A stretch of 64,000 nt of DNA from a virus. Below are positions 21,027 through 29,654 of the stretch, piece by piece. The notes under the pieces were generated by a model that worked only from the letters and a program-made list of their open reading frames with translations, did not search any database and was not told the origin of the DNA. Each line of letters begins with the position of its first letter. Position 1 is the stretch's first letter. Where the stretch lies: the IMG/VR virus record IMGVR_UViG_3300028835_002196, positions 1 through 64,000 of that record. One strand, given 5' to 3'. The position numbers and the translations under genes are program-made.

Positions 21027-21445
21027 TGACAAAATTCAAAACAGTATTTGAAAGCCCTTACGTTCACGTAACAACTGATGAGGTAAAAGTAATTGATCGC
21101 ACTACGGATTTAGGTATAGCCGGTAAAAAAATATTAGCCCGACTAACTAAAGCCATACATGACCCCGAAAAACCTGTTCGTAATATGGTAGCTGATTTTG
21201 CCTATCATAGCCGTTTAGGAGAACTTTATCTTTTTGTAGCTGATAACAAACCCCTGGGTCTGAAACTCTGGAAATCGTCTGATAAAGTAGGTCACATAGT
21301 CGTATTTATGTCATACAGCTCTATGGCCATGCTTGAGTACTTACGAACCTCTCAAAAGAATGATCCCGACAACAAAACCACGTATAGTGATCTTATTAAT
21401 TATTTAAGATTACAATTTTATAAAAGTAAAATCGAAGTAAAATGA
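21026..21445 (+). CDS. Hypothetical protein
   Basis: 139 aa from ATG 21026. Alpha/beta; contains GELYLFVADNKPLGLKLW and SYSSMAMLEYLRTSQ. No recognised motif. Tight overlaps on both sides. Confidence 0.6.
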   Translation: MTKFKTVFESPYVHVTTDEVKVIDRTTDLGIAGKKILARLTKAIHDPEKPVRNMVADFAYHSRLGELYLFVADNKPLGLKLWKSSDKVGHIVVFMSYSSMAMLEYLRTSQKNDPDNKTTYSDLINYLRLQFYKSKIEVK

Positions 21446-21651
21446 GTGATATTAACCACGGATGGGAAGACAAAGAGCCAAAGGAAATAATTCTTCATCC
21501 GGGTATGTATGAAAAATATAAAAAATATCCTGAAAAAGAAAAAGATATAATTTATGGATCGCCACGCAGAGAACCGGGTTATTTAAGATGGGGGGTCATT
21601 ATTCTTTTTTTTATCCTGGCGATTGTTATCCTTTTTATTATTTGGTTTTGA
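21442..21651 (+). CDS. Tail-anchored small membrane protein
   Basis: 69 aa. Soluble charged N-terminus, then one C-terminal transmembrane helix (WGVIILFFILAIVILFIIWF). Last gene of the plus-strand block; its end overlaps the convergent gene at 21583 by 69 bp. Possible superinfection-exclusion or membrane-anchoring role, unproven. Confidence 0.65.
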   Translation: MSDINHGWEDKEPKEIILHPGMYEKYKKYPEKEKDIIYGSPRREPGYLRWGVIILFFILAIVILFIIWF

Positions 21652-22140
21652 TGGTGTTTGCTTTCGTATTGATTCTTGTAATAACAGCCCTACAAATATT
21701 CCATTTAACTTTCTTATAACATCGCGAACCTCTTCTTCCTTGTACCTCATTATCATTATACCCGACATTTTTGGGAATACAGCATTGTATTCACTCAATA
21801 AATCTTTCCTTAATATGTCAATCTTGCCCCAATCAGCCGTTTTAACTGTCTTAGAATAAGATATTCGCTGATCTTCTGTGCCCTGGTCAAGTAAAACATG
21901 TTCTCCTGGCGTTAAGAGGATGATATTGCGTAGATAATACTTAAAATGGGGAAATTTACCTTTATCTTTAGGCAATACATGGGCAAACATGTTTAAAAAA
22001 TAGGGGGTATTGAAAAAATCTCTTAAGTATACGCCTGATAAATAAGACCGGTGATCCATATAATGCCAAAGTGTTTTAAAGGCCGCAAATTCACTCTGAC
22101 TAATTTCTCTAATTATTTCAGGTAATGGGGGCTTTTCCAT
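21583..22140 (-). CDS. Hypothetical protein with charged tail
   Basis: 185 aa. Helical N-terminal domain (EFAAFKTLWHYMDHRSYLSG), then KYYLRNIILLTPGEHVLLDQ; the last ~25 residues are a disordered Lys/Asn/Asp tail. Convergent with the tail-anchored protein gene. No family recognised. Confidence 0.6.
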   Translation of the reverse strand: MEKPPLPEIIREISQSEFAAFKTLWHYMDHRSYLSGVYLRDFFNTPYFLNMFAHVLPKDKGKFPHFKYYLRNIILLTPGEHVLLDQGTEDQRISYSKTVKTADWGKIDILRKDLLSEYNAVFPKMSGIMIMRYKEEEVRDVIRKLNGIFVGLLLQESIRKQTPSKPNNKKDNNRQDKKKNNDPPS

Positions 22141-22242
22141 GACTATTTTTATTAAAACTATTGATTTTAGGGGATACTACGGTATTCCACTACATAAGAA
22201 AATTGTTTAAAACGTCTTAAATTAAGTCAAATTTTGCAAAAA

Positions 22243-22282
22243 CGTTACTTTTAGTCGAAAAATATAACGATTAAAAGTAACG
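22243..22282. promoter_or_regulatory. 11-bp inverted repeat, operator candidate
   Basis: CGTTACTTTTA (22243-22253) and TAAAAGTAACG (22272-22282) with an 18-bp centre whose ends TCG/CGA extend the dyad. It lies about 100 bp upstream of the start of the gene at 21583-22140. Size and symmetry fit a regulator binding site; no U-run follows. Confidence 0.5.
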
Positions 22283-22320
22283 GCATTATATAAGCCCCTC
22301 TAAGAAGGCCTGATATCAAT

Positions 22321-22358
22321 AAAAAAAGGACATCCGGTGTTGACCGGATATCCCTTTT
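22321..22358 (-). terminator. Terminator of the replication operon
   Basis: ATCCGGT/ACCGGAT core stem with a GTTG loop, extended by GGA/TCC pairs with a bulge. On the minus strand the hairpin is followed by a run of seven T's. It follows the RecT-like gene, last of the operon read from 35251. Confidence 0.8.
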
Positions 22359-22419
22359 AAGTAGTAAATCTTGACAAAGACTGACGAATAGTATGTTGTA
22401 AAAAAGATTCAACATAAAA

Positions 22420-23994
22420 TTACGAATCATATCTGGTTAGTAAATAGTGAATATCAACAGCCGGTGCATTTTTTAAGAAGTATTCAAGGTCATCAAACTT
22501 ACTTCTATACGTTATCTTATGCTCCTTTGAAAAATAAATTCTACTGGCCAACTCCTGATAAGTGGCGTTATTAAACCCATTATCTGCAAGTTGCAGGGCT
22601 ATACTTCTTGCTTTTTGAAAATCACGTTCCCTGTGCCCCTCTTCAATTTCAGAGATTTCAATACCAAAAGGATTTGACTTTTCTGAGGAAGGAGAATATT
22701 CTTCCGAGATCTGATCTTCTTCTTGCTGCGGGGTCTCTTTTTCATCATCCAAGGCAGGGTGTGAGACCGTTTCTTTCTTAGGGATACTTTCTGTATCTTC
22801 CGGACCAATCTTTGTTCCGGGCGGAGTTTCGGCAGGAGGAACTGCCGGGGCTTGTGATTCTATATAATTTGTAAACCTGCCTTTTTGAAAAGCAAGTATG
22901 GCCAGTCTATACTTTTTATTACTTTTCTTACCTGGGAGCTTGTCAATTTCATCTACAATACTTATTCCATCTAAACAACATTTCTTTGCCAGTTCATAAA
23001 TTTTTGTTCCCATTTTTAATAACTGATCTTCGGCAAACCCCGTAAAAGCCTCTTTCCTGCTTATAGGAGATGGATCGATCTTTACTTTTTTCTTTCCCGG
23101 TTCCGGTTTTTCCTTTCCCGGTTCTATTTTTTTCAAATCCTCTGCTGTTTCACGCAATTTGTTTTTGTCTTTGTCTCCTAATCCTAGTTTCTCATGACGT
23201 TTGGTAACCTTATCTGCTACTGCCCCGGTTAACTGTTCACTTTTTTGAGTTTTCCCATCAATATCGGTTATAGCAACAGGGCCACCTTTAGTGTCAATAA
23301 TTTTTACTGACACATCAGGATAATCATTGATTTCCTCCAAGATAACCAGTTGCCCCAACACATCAGGATAAAGGTCTCTCGATATAAAACCTAAACCACG
23401 GTACATACACATGCGATCAGGGTACCGGTACCATGGAGACTGCCTGTGCATTGCTCCCTGATTCCCATTTAATTTTTGTTGCGTCACCCATAAGTCAGCT
23501 CGTTTGGCTTCACGCACTCCAAAACTCCGGGTAATGGTCGTTCCACTGGTCCTGGTACTGGTGATTGTGTATTGATAATCGTCTTTATCAATATTACCGC
23601 TAGCCGTTTCTTTCCATTCTTTTACCAGGCCTGATGAAAATATCATAGCTTTTGCCCCGTCTCCTTTAATAGCCATTTTGCCATATATAGGAACAATCAT
23701 ATTTAAAGATGCAAACGGAGATAAACCAATTTCTTTACCGGCACTGACAACGGCAAGAATCAGCCCGCAGATAGGTTTAGTATAATCAACTGGCCACCGG
23801 TCCTCAGTAACACCTTCAGTTTTTGTTTTTTCATAATATTTATCAGGCAAACTACCTCCCTCAGCTATTGCTTGTGCCCATTTTAAAGCCGAATCTATTT
23901 CTGAAAGAGATTTTTCAGTAAATATGTATAATCTTGAATCCTGCGGGACAATAGATTTTAATGGTTGTTCTTCCGTTGTTTTTTCATTTTCCAT
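22420..23994 (-). CDS. RecT-like single-strand annealing protein
   Basis: 524 aa. Residues about 65-225 carry the RecT-type layout: PICGLILAVVSAGKEIGLSP followed by FASLNMIVPIYGKMAIKGD, then AMIFSSGLVKEW, an R-rich REAKRADLWV, SPWYRYPDRMCMYRGLGF and a closing EEINDYPD. The second half is a charged linker and helical C-terminal part, so it is about twice the usual size. Anneals complementary ssDNA in phage recombination, with the YqaJ exonuclease at 29651 as partner. Confidence 0.7.
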   Translation of the reverse strand: MENEKTTEEQPLKSIVPQDSRLYIFTEKSLSEIDSALKWAQAIAEGGSLPDKYYEKTKTEGVTEDRWPVDYTKPICGLILAVVSAGKEIGLSPFASLNMIVPIYGKMAIKGDGAKAMIFSSGLVKEWKETASGNIDKDDYQYTITSTRTSGTTITRSFGVREAKRADLWVTQQKLNGNQGAMHRQSPWYRYPDRMCMYRGLGFISRDLYPDVLGQLVILEEINDYPDVSVKIIDTKGGPVAITDIDGKTQKSEQLTGAVADKVTKRHEKLGLGDKDKNKLRETAEDLKKIEPGKEKPEPGKKKVKIDPSPISRKEAFTGFAEDQLLKMGTKIYELAKKCCLDGISIVDEIDKLPGKKSNKKYRLAILAFQKGRFTNYIESQAPAVPPAETPPGTKIGPEDTESIPKKETVSHPALDDEKETPQQEEDQISEEYSPSSEKSNPFGIEISEIEEGHRERDFQKARSIALQLADNGFNNATYQELASRIYFSKEHKITYRSKFDDLEYFLKNAPAVDIHYLLTRYDS

Positions 23995-24005
23995 GACTAT
24001 TGATC

Positions 24006-24371
24006 TTAGTGAATAAATTTAATACTTGGATTTATATCCTTTTCCTGCATCCATTGAAAATTTAATCCATGTCCAAAATCATTAAGAACATCCATATCAC
24101 ATGGGTTAAACCATTCTAATTCACTACCTTTAATAAAAACTTTATAAAAGGTATGGTTTGGGTTTGAATATCCTCCAAAGTCTCCTTTGGATGGAAAATT
24201 AACCTCCCCCTTATCCTCATATGGTTCTGGTGCAAGTAATGAATTGTACCAATCAATAAGTTTTTGCTTTTCATAAGCAAGGGCAACTACATTGCCATTT
24301 TCGGTATTTTCTTTCAGGGGATTTAAAATAAGTCCCCAAACTTTTACTTCTTCAATCTGTCTTGTTTCCAT
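24006..24371 (-). CDS. Conserved Bacteroidota phage protein
   Basis: 121 aa. YEKQKLIDWYNSLLAPEPYE and FYKVFIKGSELEWFNPCDM match a small domain common in Bacteroidota phages. Its function is not established. Followed closely by the RecT-like gene. Confidence 0.65.
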   Translation of the reverse strand: METRQIEEVKVWGLILNPLKENTENGNVVALAYEKQKLIDWYNSLLAPEPYEDKGEVNFPSKGDFGGYSNPNHTFYKVFIKGSELEWFNPCDMDVLNDFGHGLNFQWMQEKDINPSIKFIH

Positions 24372-24582
24372 TGTTTTTGATATTAGTTAATTTTTTTAAT
24401 CTGTTCATCTCGTCATTTGTAGTCCATATAGGATCATCACACTTACATTGAGAATAATGATTATCACACCGGGCACACCACCGCATAAGAATATGAGAGC
24501 TGCTTTTTAAACTTGCCAATCTCTCTTTAATATCTTCGCAGGTACAATCTCTTAGATCGTTTCCGCATTTACAACAAAACAT
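24352..24582 (-). CDS. Small protein with two zinc-binding clusters
   Basis: 76 aa. CCKCGNDLRDCTC and CARCDNHYSQCKC are two CxxC ... CxC clusters, each able to hold zinc. The start and end overlap neighbours. Function unknown, possibly nucleic-acid binding. Confidence 0.65.
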   Translation of the reverse strand: MFCCKCGNDLRDCTCEDIKERLASLKSSSHILMRWCARCDNHYSQCKCDDPIWTTNDEMNRLKKLTNIKNNGNKTD

Positions 24583-24592
24583 AATTATTTAG

Positions 24593-24865
24593 TTAATTAA
24601 TACTTATATGTAATTCAGTGCCATAATGATTCATTAACAATTCAATGCTATGATCATCACCCTTAATCCATGTGAATTTTCTTAATTCAAAAGCTGTTAC
24701 TTCATTTACATAACCCCCGCTCTTAAATATTTGATCAAAAATATCGAATATATGTTTAATATAATCGTCTAACCCAATATCCTCAACTGTGCTGGGCTCA
24801 ATTCTGAATTTTGCATGACCTACATCCCATTTTTTTAATATATCTTCACTTTTTGTACAGCTCAT
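24593..24865 (-). CDS. Small acidic protein of unknown function
   Basis: 90 aa. Alpha/beta (DDYIKHIFDIFDQIFKSGGY, SIELLMNHYGTELHISIN). Between the PolX-like and zinc-cluster genes. No recognised motif. Confidence 0.55.
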   Translation of the reverse strand: MSCTKSEDILKKWDVGHAKFRIEPSTVEDIGLDDYIKHIFDIFDQIFKSGGYVNEVTAFELRKFTWIKGDDHSIELLMNHYGTELHISIN

Positions 24866-24875
24866 TTTATTGTTT

Positions 24876-25460
24876 TTATGGTGAATAATTTATTTTATTA
24901 TGTTTACTTATCCAGGATCTCTTCGAAGGTTCGACCCAGGCCAAGCCTAAGAATTTAAAAAAATCCTCTTCCGTAGTAAATGGGGGGGGGAGGGTAGGGT
25001 GTTCCTTAAATTCTTTTTTTATTTTCCAGGTCTGTCCTTTATGATCGCACTCTTTCTTTCTACGTAAACCGTCTTTAGTTCCGCACCACCCCAGCCTATT
25101 CCAGGTTATAGCCAGAACATTATGACTAAAAGCCGAGGATCCGGTACGAATAGCTACAATCCTTCCATAATCTATCGGGTTGGTAATGTACAACTCTATT
25201 TGAATACCAGACTTAGGATAATAAAATCTTTTCAATCTTGACCCATTAACTTTTATTCCCGGATAATTTTTGTGAAAGTGCATATCAAGGCTCAGGGGAT
25301 CATCAGTCAGGGGCAGACAAACAACTTCTATATCTCCCACGTCAACCTTTAGTCTACGTGTACTCCCTACAACAATAGCCTTATTACAGTGAGGCCCTAA
25401 TTCTGTCATGAACCTCTTTGCTATATTTAATGCTTGAGAAAGCGGCATTCTGTTTTTCAT
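24876..25460 (-). CDS. PolX-like nucleotidyltransferase
   Basis: 194 aa. VVGSTRRLKVDVGDIEVVC is the nucleotidyltransferase GS-x-RR ... GD-(D/E) signature with acidic residues at about 43 and 45; IQIELYI supplies the later acidic position, TGSSAFSHNVLA and EEDFFKFLGLAWVEPSKRS are typical of the PolX palm/thumb end. The helix-hairpin-helix domain of full PolX enzymes is absent, so this is a minimal palm-type protein. Probably gap-filling or template-independent nucleotide transfer in DNA repair. Confidence 0.75.
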   Translation of the reverse strand: MKNRMPLSQALNIAKRFMTELGPHCNKAIVVGSTRRLKVDVGDIEVVCLPLTDDPLSLDMHFHKNYPGIKVNGSRLKRFYYPKSGIQIELYITNPIDYGRIVAIRTGSSAFSHNVLAITWNRLGWCGTKDGLRRKKECDHKGQTWKIKKEFKEHPTLPPPFTTEEDFFKFLGLAWVEPSKRSWISKHNKINYSP

Positions 25461-25762
25461 AATTTCGATATATTAAGTCCTTCCAGGTTTGCATACCATT
25501 TTCTTTGACCACCGGTTATTATTTTAGAATTTCCCCGGGCCTGAAAAGTTATATGAACATGTTCATTTAAAGCAAAGCCATTAGATAAGCTCATGCGTTC
25601 ATTTATAAAACTAATAGGTATTTCTTGTTTATACCCGTCAGCTAAGACCTCTATAACTAAATTACGGTACGTGAATTTTGGTGAATGAGATACAACATTG
25701 CCAATATGAACAATGTATCCGTCAATTTCGTGTTCGTTCTTAATTCTGTACTTTTTTGCCAT
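25457..25762 (-). CDS. OB-fold (DUF3127-like) protein
   Basis: 101 aa from ATG 25762; a longer frame upstream lacks any domain sense. YRNLVIEVLADGYKQEIPIS, then NEHVHITFQARGNSK and KWYANLEGLNISKL, give the strand order of DUF3127-type OB folds, likely ssDNA or nucleic-acid binding. Stop overlaps the PolX-like start by 4 bp, suggesting a repair pair. Confidence 0.65.
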   Translation of the reverse strand: MAKKYRIKNEHEIDGYIVHIGNVVSHSPKFTYRNLVIEVLADGYKQEIPISFINERMSLSNGFALNEHVHITFQARGNSKIITGGQRKWYANLEGLNISKL

Positions 25763-25787
25763 AATGTTTTTTTTAAGTGTTAATAAT

Positions 25788-25807
25788 AACAGGGTCAACT
25801 CCCTGTT
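25788..25807. promoter_or_regulatory. Hairpin in leader of OB-fold gene
   Basis: AACAGGG (25788-25794) / CCCTGTT (25801-25807), 6-nt loop, 26 nt upstream of the OB-fold start codon in a 170-bp gap. On the minus strand it is followed by ATTATT, too weak for a confident terminator; it may affect expression. Confidence 0.4.
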
Positions 25808-25934
25808 GATCTTAATTGGCCATGACGGGGTTGATTTTGGCTTCAAACAGACGTTGTTACTCCGGAGTTTGAAATAATCCAACTTTCCCTAAATTATTTC
25901 TCCACTGCCGCCTTTATAGGCCCGGTGCAATATT

Positions 25935-26138
25935 TTAATCATGTTTACGAATTAATATAGTTCCTATCAGTACTTCACTGTCTTCAAAACGCCGAAGTAA
26001 ATTATTAAGCATATATTGTCTTTCTTCAAGCTCCGCTTCTGCAATTATTATATTTTCAGCAGATATTGTTGAAGTGATGGGACGAAATCTTATTAGCGTC
26101 CCATGCTGGGTTATAGCAGTCCATTGATAATTTCTCAT
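25935..26138 (-). CDS. Small protein of unknown function
   Basis: 67 aa from ATG 26138, overlapping the upstream stop by 4 bp (MRNYQWTAITQHGTLIRFRP...). Beta then helix (EAELEERQYMLNNLLRRFED). Function unknown. Confidence 0.55.
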   Translation of the reverse strand: MRNYQWTAITQHGTLIRFRPITSTISAENIIIAEAELEERQYMLNNLLRRFEDSEVLIGTILIRKHD

Positions 26139-26565
26139 AATAACTGTTGATTTTGAAGGTTCCTGATTTTTTCTTTTAATTTTAGTATTCTCAATGTTCC
26201 GAGCCTGGCTAATTTGCATCTATCCTCTTCACTCCATTTCACGGCATTTTCATTTCTCCGACAATACTTTATTAGTTCTACTTCAATTGAACCTTCTATC
26301 GGGTCTTTAATTGCAACAAGAATACCCGCTCTTTCAGGTATACATTTCAATGCAATTAGTTTGAGTTTTTCCGGTACTGCAAAAAATAACTGAGCAATCT
26401 TTTCGTCATGATGACCATGCCATTTCCTGTGGCATACCCGGCTTTACTTAAACTTAAAATATCACACTCATGTAAATCCATTCCCCAGCTCACATTTGGA
26501 ACAATAAGGTTTGTTCTTGTTCCAAGATATTCCATAACTGCTATTTCTATATCAAGACTTTTCAT
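26135..26565 (-). pseudogene. Disrupted MmcB-like PD-(D/E)XK nuclease gene
   Basis: The N-terminal frame (start 26565) reads NLIVPNVSWGMDLHECDILS then LSKAGYAT, the first conserved block of MmcB-like DNA-repair nucleases. After GYAT it jumps out of frame. In the next frame the sequence reads KWHGHHDEKIAQLFFAVPEK, LKLIALKCIPERAG..., ARLGTLRILKLKEKI, the second half of the same family. The ~16 residues normally between (containing the E-x-E-I-K catalytic strand) are missing. So an internal deletion plus frameshift split the gene into a 69-aa piece and a 71-aa piece (ATG 26350). Either a true pseudogene or an assembly fault. Confidence 0.75.
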
Positions 26566-27401
26566 GAATTAGCCATTTTATAACCAACAACAGTTGGATT
26601 TGACCATTCTCTCGTAAAAAGATTCCATTTTCTTTTATCCGGAATTTCGTTAGAAAATTTATATTCATTATTCTTGTAAAACATGGCCATTGGTGTAAAT
26701 CCTAATCCCATAACATCAGTCAACCTTTTTTCCGCCTTTTCAAATGTATCTGTCGGATAACCTATTAAAACAAAACATTTTGCCTTATGTTTTTTATTTT
26801 TATGAATTATTCCGGCTTTCTTAAGCATTTTTGAAGCACTTATTAAGGGTTCAAAGTCATCTGGTGTATCATAAGCAAAAAATATACGTTCTAATTTAAG
26901 TTGCAACAATAAATCAATATGCCATTCTTTCAACCTTCGTGCTTCTAATCCGCCGGTAAACGCAATCCATTGATCTTGCCGCTTTAACATTTCAAATACA
27001 TTCCGGATATGATCTTCTGAACACGCAAGTAGATTATCATCCAAAATATTCCATCCATTTTTTATTTCCAGCTCCTCGATATCCCCAAACTTTTTCCAAA
27101 CATTACAAAACCAGCACTTATTCGGACAACCCCGGCTCGTGATCACATATCCCTTTTTAAGATACATGCCAAGCATAAATTCTCCTTTACAATTATTTGT
27201 TGCCGGGCCACCTATCTTTACCGGTGCAACTAACCTCCATTGTTCAGCTAACTGTTCTGCTCTTTCTAAGTCCCAACTAAATGTAACGCTAATATGAATT
27301 TCATCTGCCTGGTCAAATAATCCGGGAGTCCCAAACCTCACCTTATCATCCAAAGGAGTGGCGTTTGTTTTTCTCGGAAACACTCGAATTATTTTATTCA
27401 T
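26562..27401 (-). CDS. Radical SAM protein
   Basis: 279 aa. The [4Fe-4S] motif CPNKCWFC (Cys at about 92, 96, 99) lies in VITSRGCPNKCWFCNVWKK. Conserved blocks GGPATNN, NILDDNLLACSEDHI, FTGGLEARRL and FFAYDTPDDFEPLISASKML are shared with a widespread phage/bacterial radical SAM family of unknown substrate. N-terminal part resembles a truncated B12-binding-like fold. It overlaps the adenine methyltransferase by 8 bp, so a role in nucleic-acid modification is plausible but inferred. Confidence 0.85.
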   Translation of the reverse strand: MNKIIRVFPRKTNATPLDDKVRFGTPGLFDQADEIHISVTFSWDLERAEQLAEQWRLVAPVKIGGPATNNCKGEFMLGMYLKKGYVITSRGCPNKCWFCNVWKKFGDIEELEIKNGWNILDDNLLACSEDHIRNVFEMLKRQDQWIAFTGGLEARRLKEWHIDLLLQLKLERIFFAYDTPDDFEPLISASKMLKKAGIIHKNKKHKAKCFVLIGYPTDTFEKAEKRLTDVMGLGFTPMAMFYKNNEYKFSNEIPDKRKWNLFTREWSNPTVVGYKMANS

Positions 27402-28233
27402 AACCTATTGTATATTGTCCTTGATCTTTGCCATCATAATTCATCCAAATACATTCCCTGCCTTTCCTTCCGGAGATAGTATGATAATCTCCCAGCGGAA
27501 TCATAACACAATCCTTGTAAAGCCTGTTCATTGTCGGGCACTCATAACCGCTGATCATGAACATTCCCCTGACCTGGTGTAATACTTCTGCAAGGTCCTG
27601 GTGATCCTGATCACTAAAATCAAACATATAATCATGATGACTTGTTCTACTTTCACGACAATACGGGGGATCGCAATAAAAGAAAGTCTTGGGATCATCA
27701 ACTAATGGCACTAGTTTCCGAAAATCCCGGTTTTCAATCTGAATACATTTAAGCCGGTCAATCACCGGTAATAACTTTTCAACCCCATTTAACCATTTTG
27801 AGACAATTTCGGCGACATTCGCCCTGGAATTTTTACAGGTAGGACCCCAGCCCTTATTTTCTCTTTGTGATCCTAATCCGAAAAAACTCTGCCTCAGCCT
27901 GACATAAAATCTCCTGGCCTTTTCAACATCACTACAACTCTCAATGTCCCATGCCTGGTTATATTCTTCCCTCGAGGTGGGAGTAAGGTATAATAACGAC
28001 AATAATTCCTGGGGCTGCTCTCGTAATGTTTTGAAGAAATTTACTACTTCGCTATTAATATCATTAGCCGTATCAATCCCTGATAATGGTTTGTTCAGAG
28101 TTACAACCATGCTCCCGCAAAACAGATCCACGAAATGATCATGCTTGGGGAAATAATCATATAACTTCTGTACCATCTGGAATTTTCCCCCAAAATAGTT
28201 GAATGCAATTAATTTTTTCGTGTTCCCTGCCAT
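27394..28233 (-). CDS. Dam-like adenine-N6 DNA methyltransferase
   Basis: 279 aa from ATG 28233, directly after the upstream stop. FNYFGGKF and HFVDLFCGSMVVTLN (motif I), and FYCDPPY (motif IV, about residues 186-192) define the D12 class. FYVRLRQSFFGLGSQ is also typical. Target sequence cannot be read from the protein. Forms a pair with the next methyltransferase. Confidence 0.88.
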   Translation of the reverse strand: MAGNTKKLIAFNYFGGKFQMVQKLYDYFPKHDHFVDLFCGSMVVTLNKPLSGIDTANDINSEVVNFFKTLREQPQELLSLLYLTPTSREEYNQAWDIESCSDVEKARRFYVRLRQSFFGLGSQRENKGWGPTCKNSRANVAEIVSKWLNGVEKLLPVIDRLKCIQIENRDFRKLVPLVDDPKTFFYCDPPYCRESRTSHHDYMFDFSDQDHQDLAEVLHQVRGMFMISGYECPTMNRLYKDCVMIPLGDYHTISGRKGRECIWMNYDGKDQGQYTIGYE

Positions 28234-28234
28234 A

Positions 28235-29005
28235 TTACTGATTAAAAAGGTCATTCTGAAGAAATTCTATAATCCGAAGATTAGCCAAATTACAATAAAA
28301 TAATGAATTATCACTCCCACAATATAGCCTGTTAAGCTTTAATGCAGTAATAGCAGTTGTACCACTTCCCATAAACGGAGCATACACTATCTGCCCGGGA
28401 TCCGTACTGAACATTATTGCCCGGCCAACTAATTTTTCAGGCATTTGAGCCAAATGAGCTTTCTCCCGGGTCCCTAGTTTTAAAATAGCCTCCGGATGTA
28501 CTATTGACCCAGCGTAAATAGGCCTGATATCATCCCAATAATCCAGTAATTGTCCTCTTTGATTCTCTTTTCGCTTGGGATTCCAGGGAACTACACCCTG
28601 CCTGGTTTCTGCATAGGTATTAAATATGTAATCTTTTGTTTTCGCATAGAACAATATCGGTTGCGTGCTGTTCCAAAAACTTCTCTTTGTATGATCACCG
28701 GTAACATTTTTCCATTTAATCAGATTTAGAAATATCCCATGTTTGTCCATTAACGGAAATGTTTTTGACAGATTCCGATCGAGCGTCATTAAGTAAAAAC
28801 TGCCGGTAGGTTTTAATATTCGCCAGCACTCACTTATCCACTGATCACACCATTGAAAATAATCCGTCCTTTTATCGTTAGATCCCCTGTATTTTTTTCC
28901 AATATTGAAGGGAGGATCTGCGAATATCATATCAACACTTTCGCTGTGCATGTTATACAGTGCATCTAACACGTCTTTATTAAATATTGTGTCTATGTAA
29001 TTCAT
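28235..29005 (-). CDS. Beta-class N4/N6 DNA methyltransferase
   Basis: 256 aa. DPPFNIGKKY (motif IV, residues 30-39) precedes FMGSGTTAITALKLNR (motif I, near the C-terminus), the permuted order of beta-class amino-methyltransferases. KWKNVTGDHTKRSFWNSTQP is the usual region around the catalytic core. Could methylate adenine or cytosine N4. Adjacent to the Dam-like gene. Confidence 0.88.
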   Translation of the reverse strand: MNYIDTIFNKDVLDALYNMHSESVDMIFADPPFNIGKKYRGSNDKRTDYFQWCDQWISECWRILKPTGSFYLMTLDRNLSKTFPLMDKHGIFLNLIKWKNVTGDHTKRSFWNSTQPILFYAKTKDYIFNTYAETRQGVVPWNPKRKENQRGQLLDYWDDIRPIYAGSIVHPEAILKLGTREKAHLAQMPEKLVGRAIMFSTDPGQIVYAPFMGSGTTAITALKLNRLYCGSDNSLFYCNLANLRIIEFLQNDLFNQ

Positions 29006-29007
29006 GT

Positions 29008-29298
29008 TTACCTATAAGTCGTATAACCAAGTATTTTTAATTGCGTGGGATGAAAAGTATGTATCTGCCCGGTTTCTGCCTCCTCGACAATAGCCGTGGT
29101 TATTGTATTAACTCCCACAACCTCCTCTTCACTATTCATTACAGGATTACTTTCTTGCCCCCAATGGTGAAGGTATCCCTTTAATTCACGAAAATCCGGC
29201 AGTTCTTCTTCATCTTTGCCTCCAGCTATATCTAACGCTCGTATTTCCTGTTCTTCTTCGGTCAAATCTATATTTACACTAACCAATAATTTTCTCAT
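29008..29298 (-). CDS. Small acidic protein of unknown function
   Basis: 96 aa, acidic in the N-terminal half (LTEEEQEIRALDIAGGKDEE). The C-terminal end (AETGQIHTFHPTQLKILGYT) looks like a small beta domain of phage proteins. Co-transcribed with neighbours. Confidence 0.55.
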   Translation of the reverse strand: MRKLLVSVNIDLTEEEQEIRALDIAGGKDEEELPDFRELKGYLHHWGQESNPVMNSEEEVVGVNTITTAIVEEAETGQIHTFHPTQLKILGYTTYR

Positions 29299-29654
29299 TA
29301 ATCTTCTTTTCTATAATAAATATCATCTTTAAATCTCCAACAATAACCATAAGCAGTATGTTGCCGGCCCTGTATTACAGCTCTTATATTTGAAGCATTG
29401 CCATTCATGCGTTTTGCTGCGGTGTTAATACTTGGATGAATTTGAATAATATGACCGTATTCATTAAGCTGTAAAACCGCTTTACCCTGTTTATAAAGGA
29501 TGGTGTTCGCTCTATAATCAAAACCGGCTCCATAAGCACAATCTATAGCGTAATTTAGGGCATCACTAATCTTATCAGCCCAACTGGCTTCATCCAGATG
29601 AGTTGTGGCCATAAACTCATACCAAATAATTTCTTTAGCTTTTTCTGGCTTCAA
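29298..29654 (-). CDS. NUMOD1-type DNA-binding protein
   Basis: 118 aa. Residues about 58-112 match the NUMOD1 layout: VLQLNEYGHIIQIHPSINTA then AKRMNGNASNIRAVIQGRQ and AYGYCWRFKDD. NUMOD1 usually sits beside HNH or GIY-YIG nucleases in homing endonucleases; no nuclease motif is present here, so this is a stand-alone DNA-binding module, or a relic of a homing gene. The N-terminal half is helical. Confidence 0.75.
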   Translation of the reverse strand: MKPEKAKEIIWYEFMATTHLDEASWADKISDALNYAIDCAYGAGFDYRANTILYKQGKAVLQLNEYGHIIQIHPSINTAAKRMNGNASNIRAVIQGRQHTAYGYCWRFKDDIYYRKED

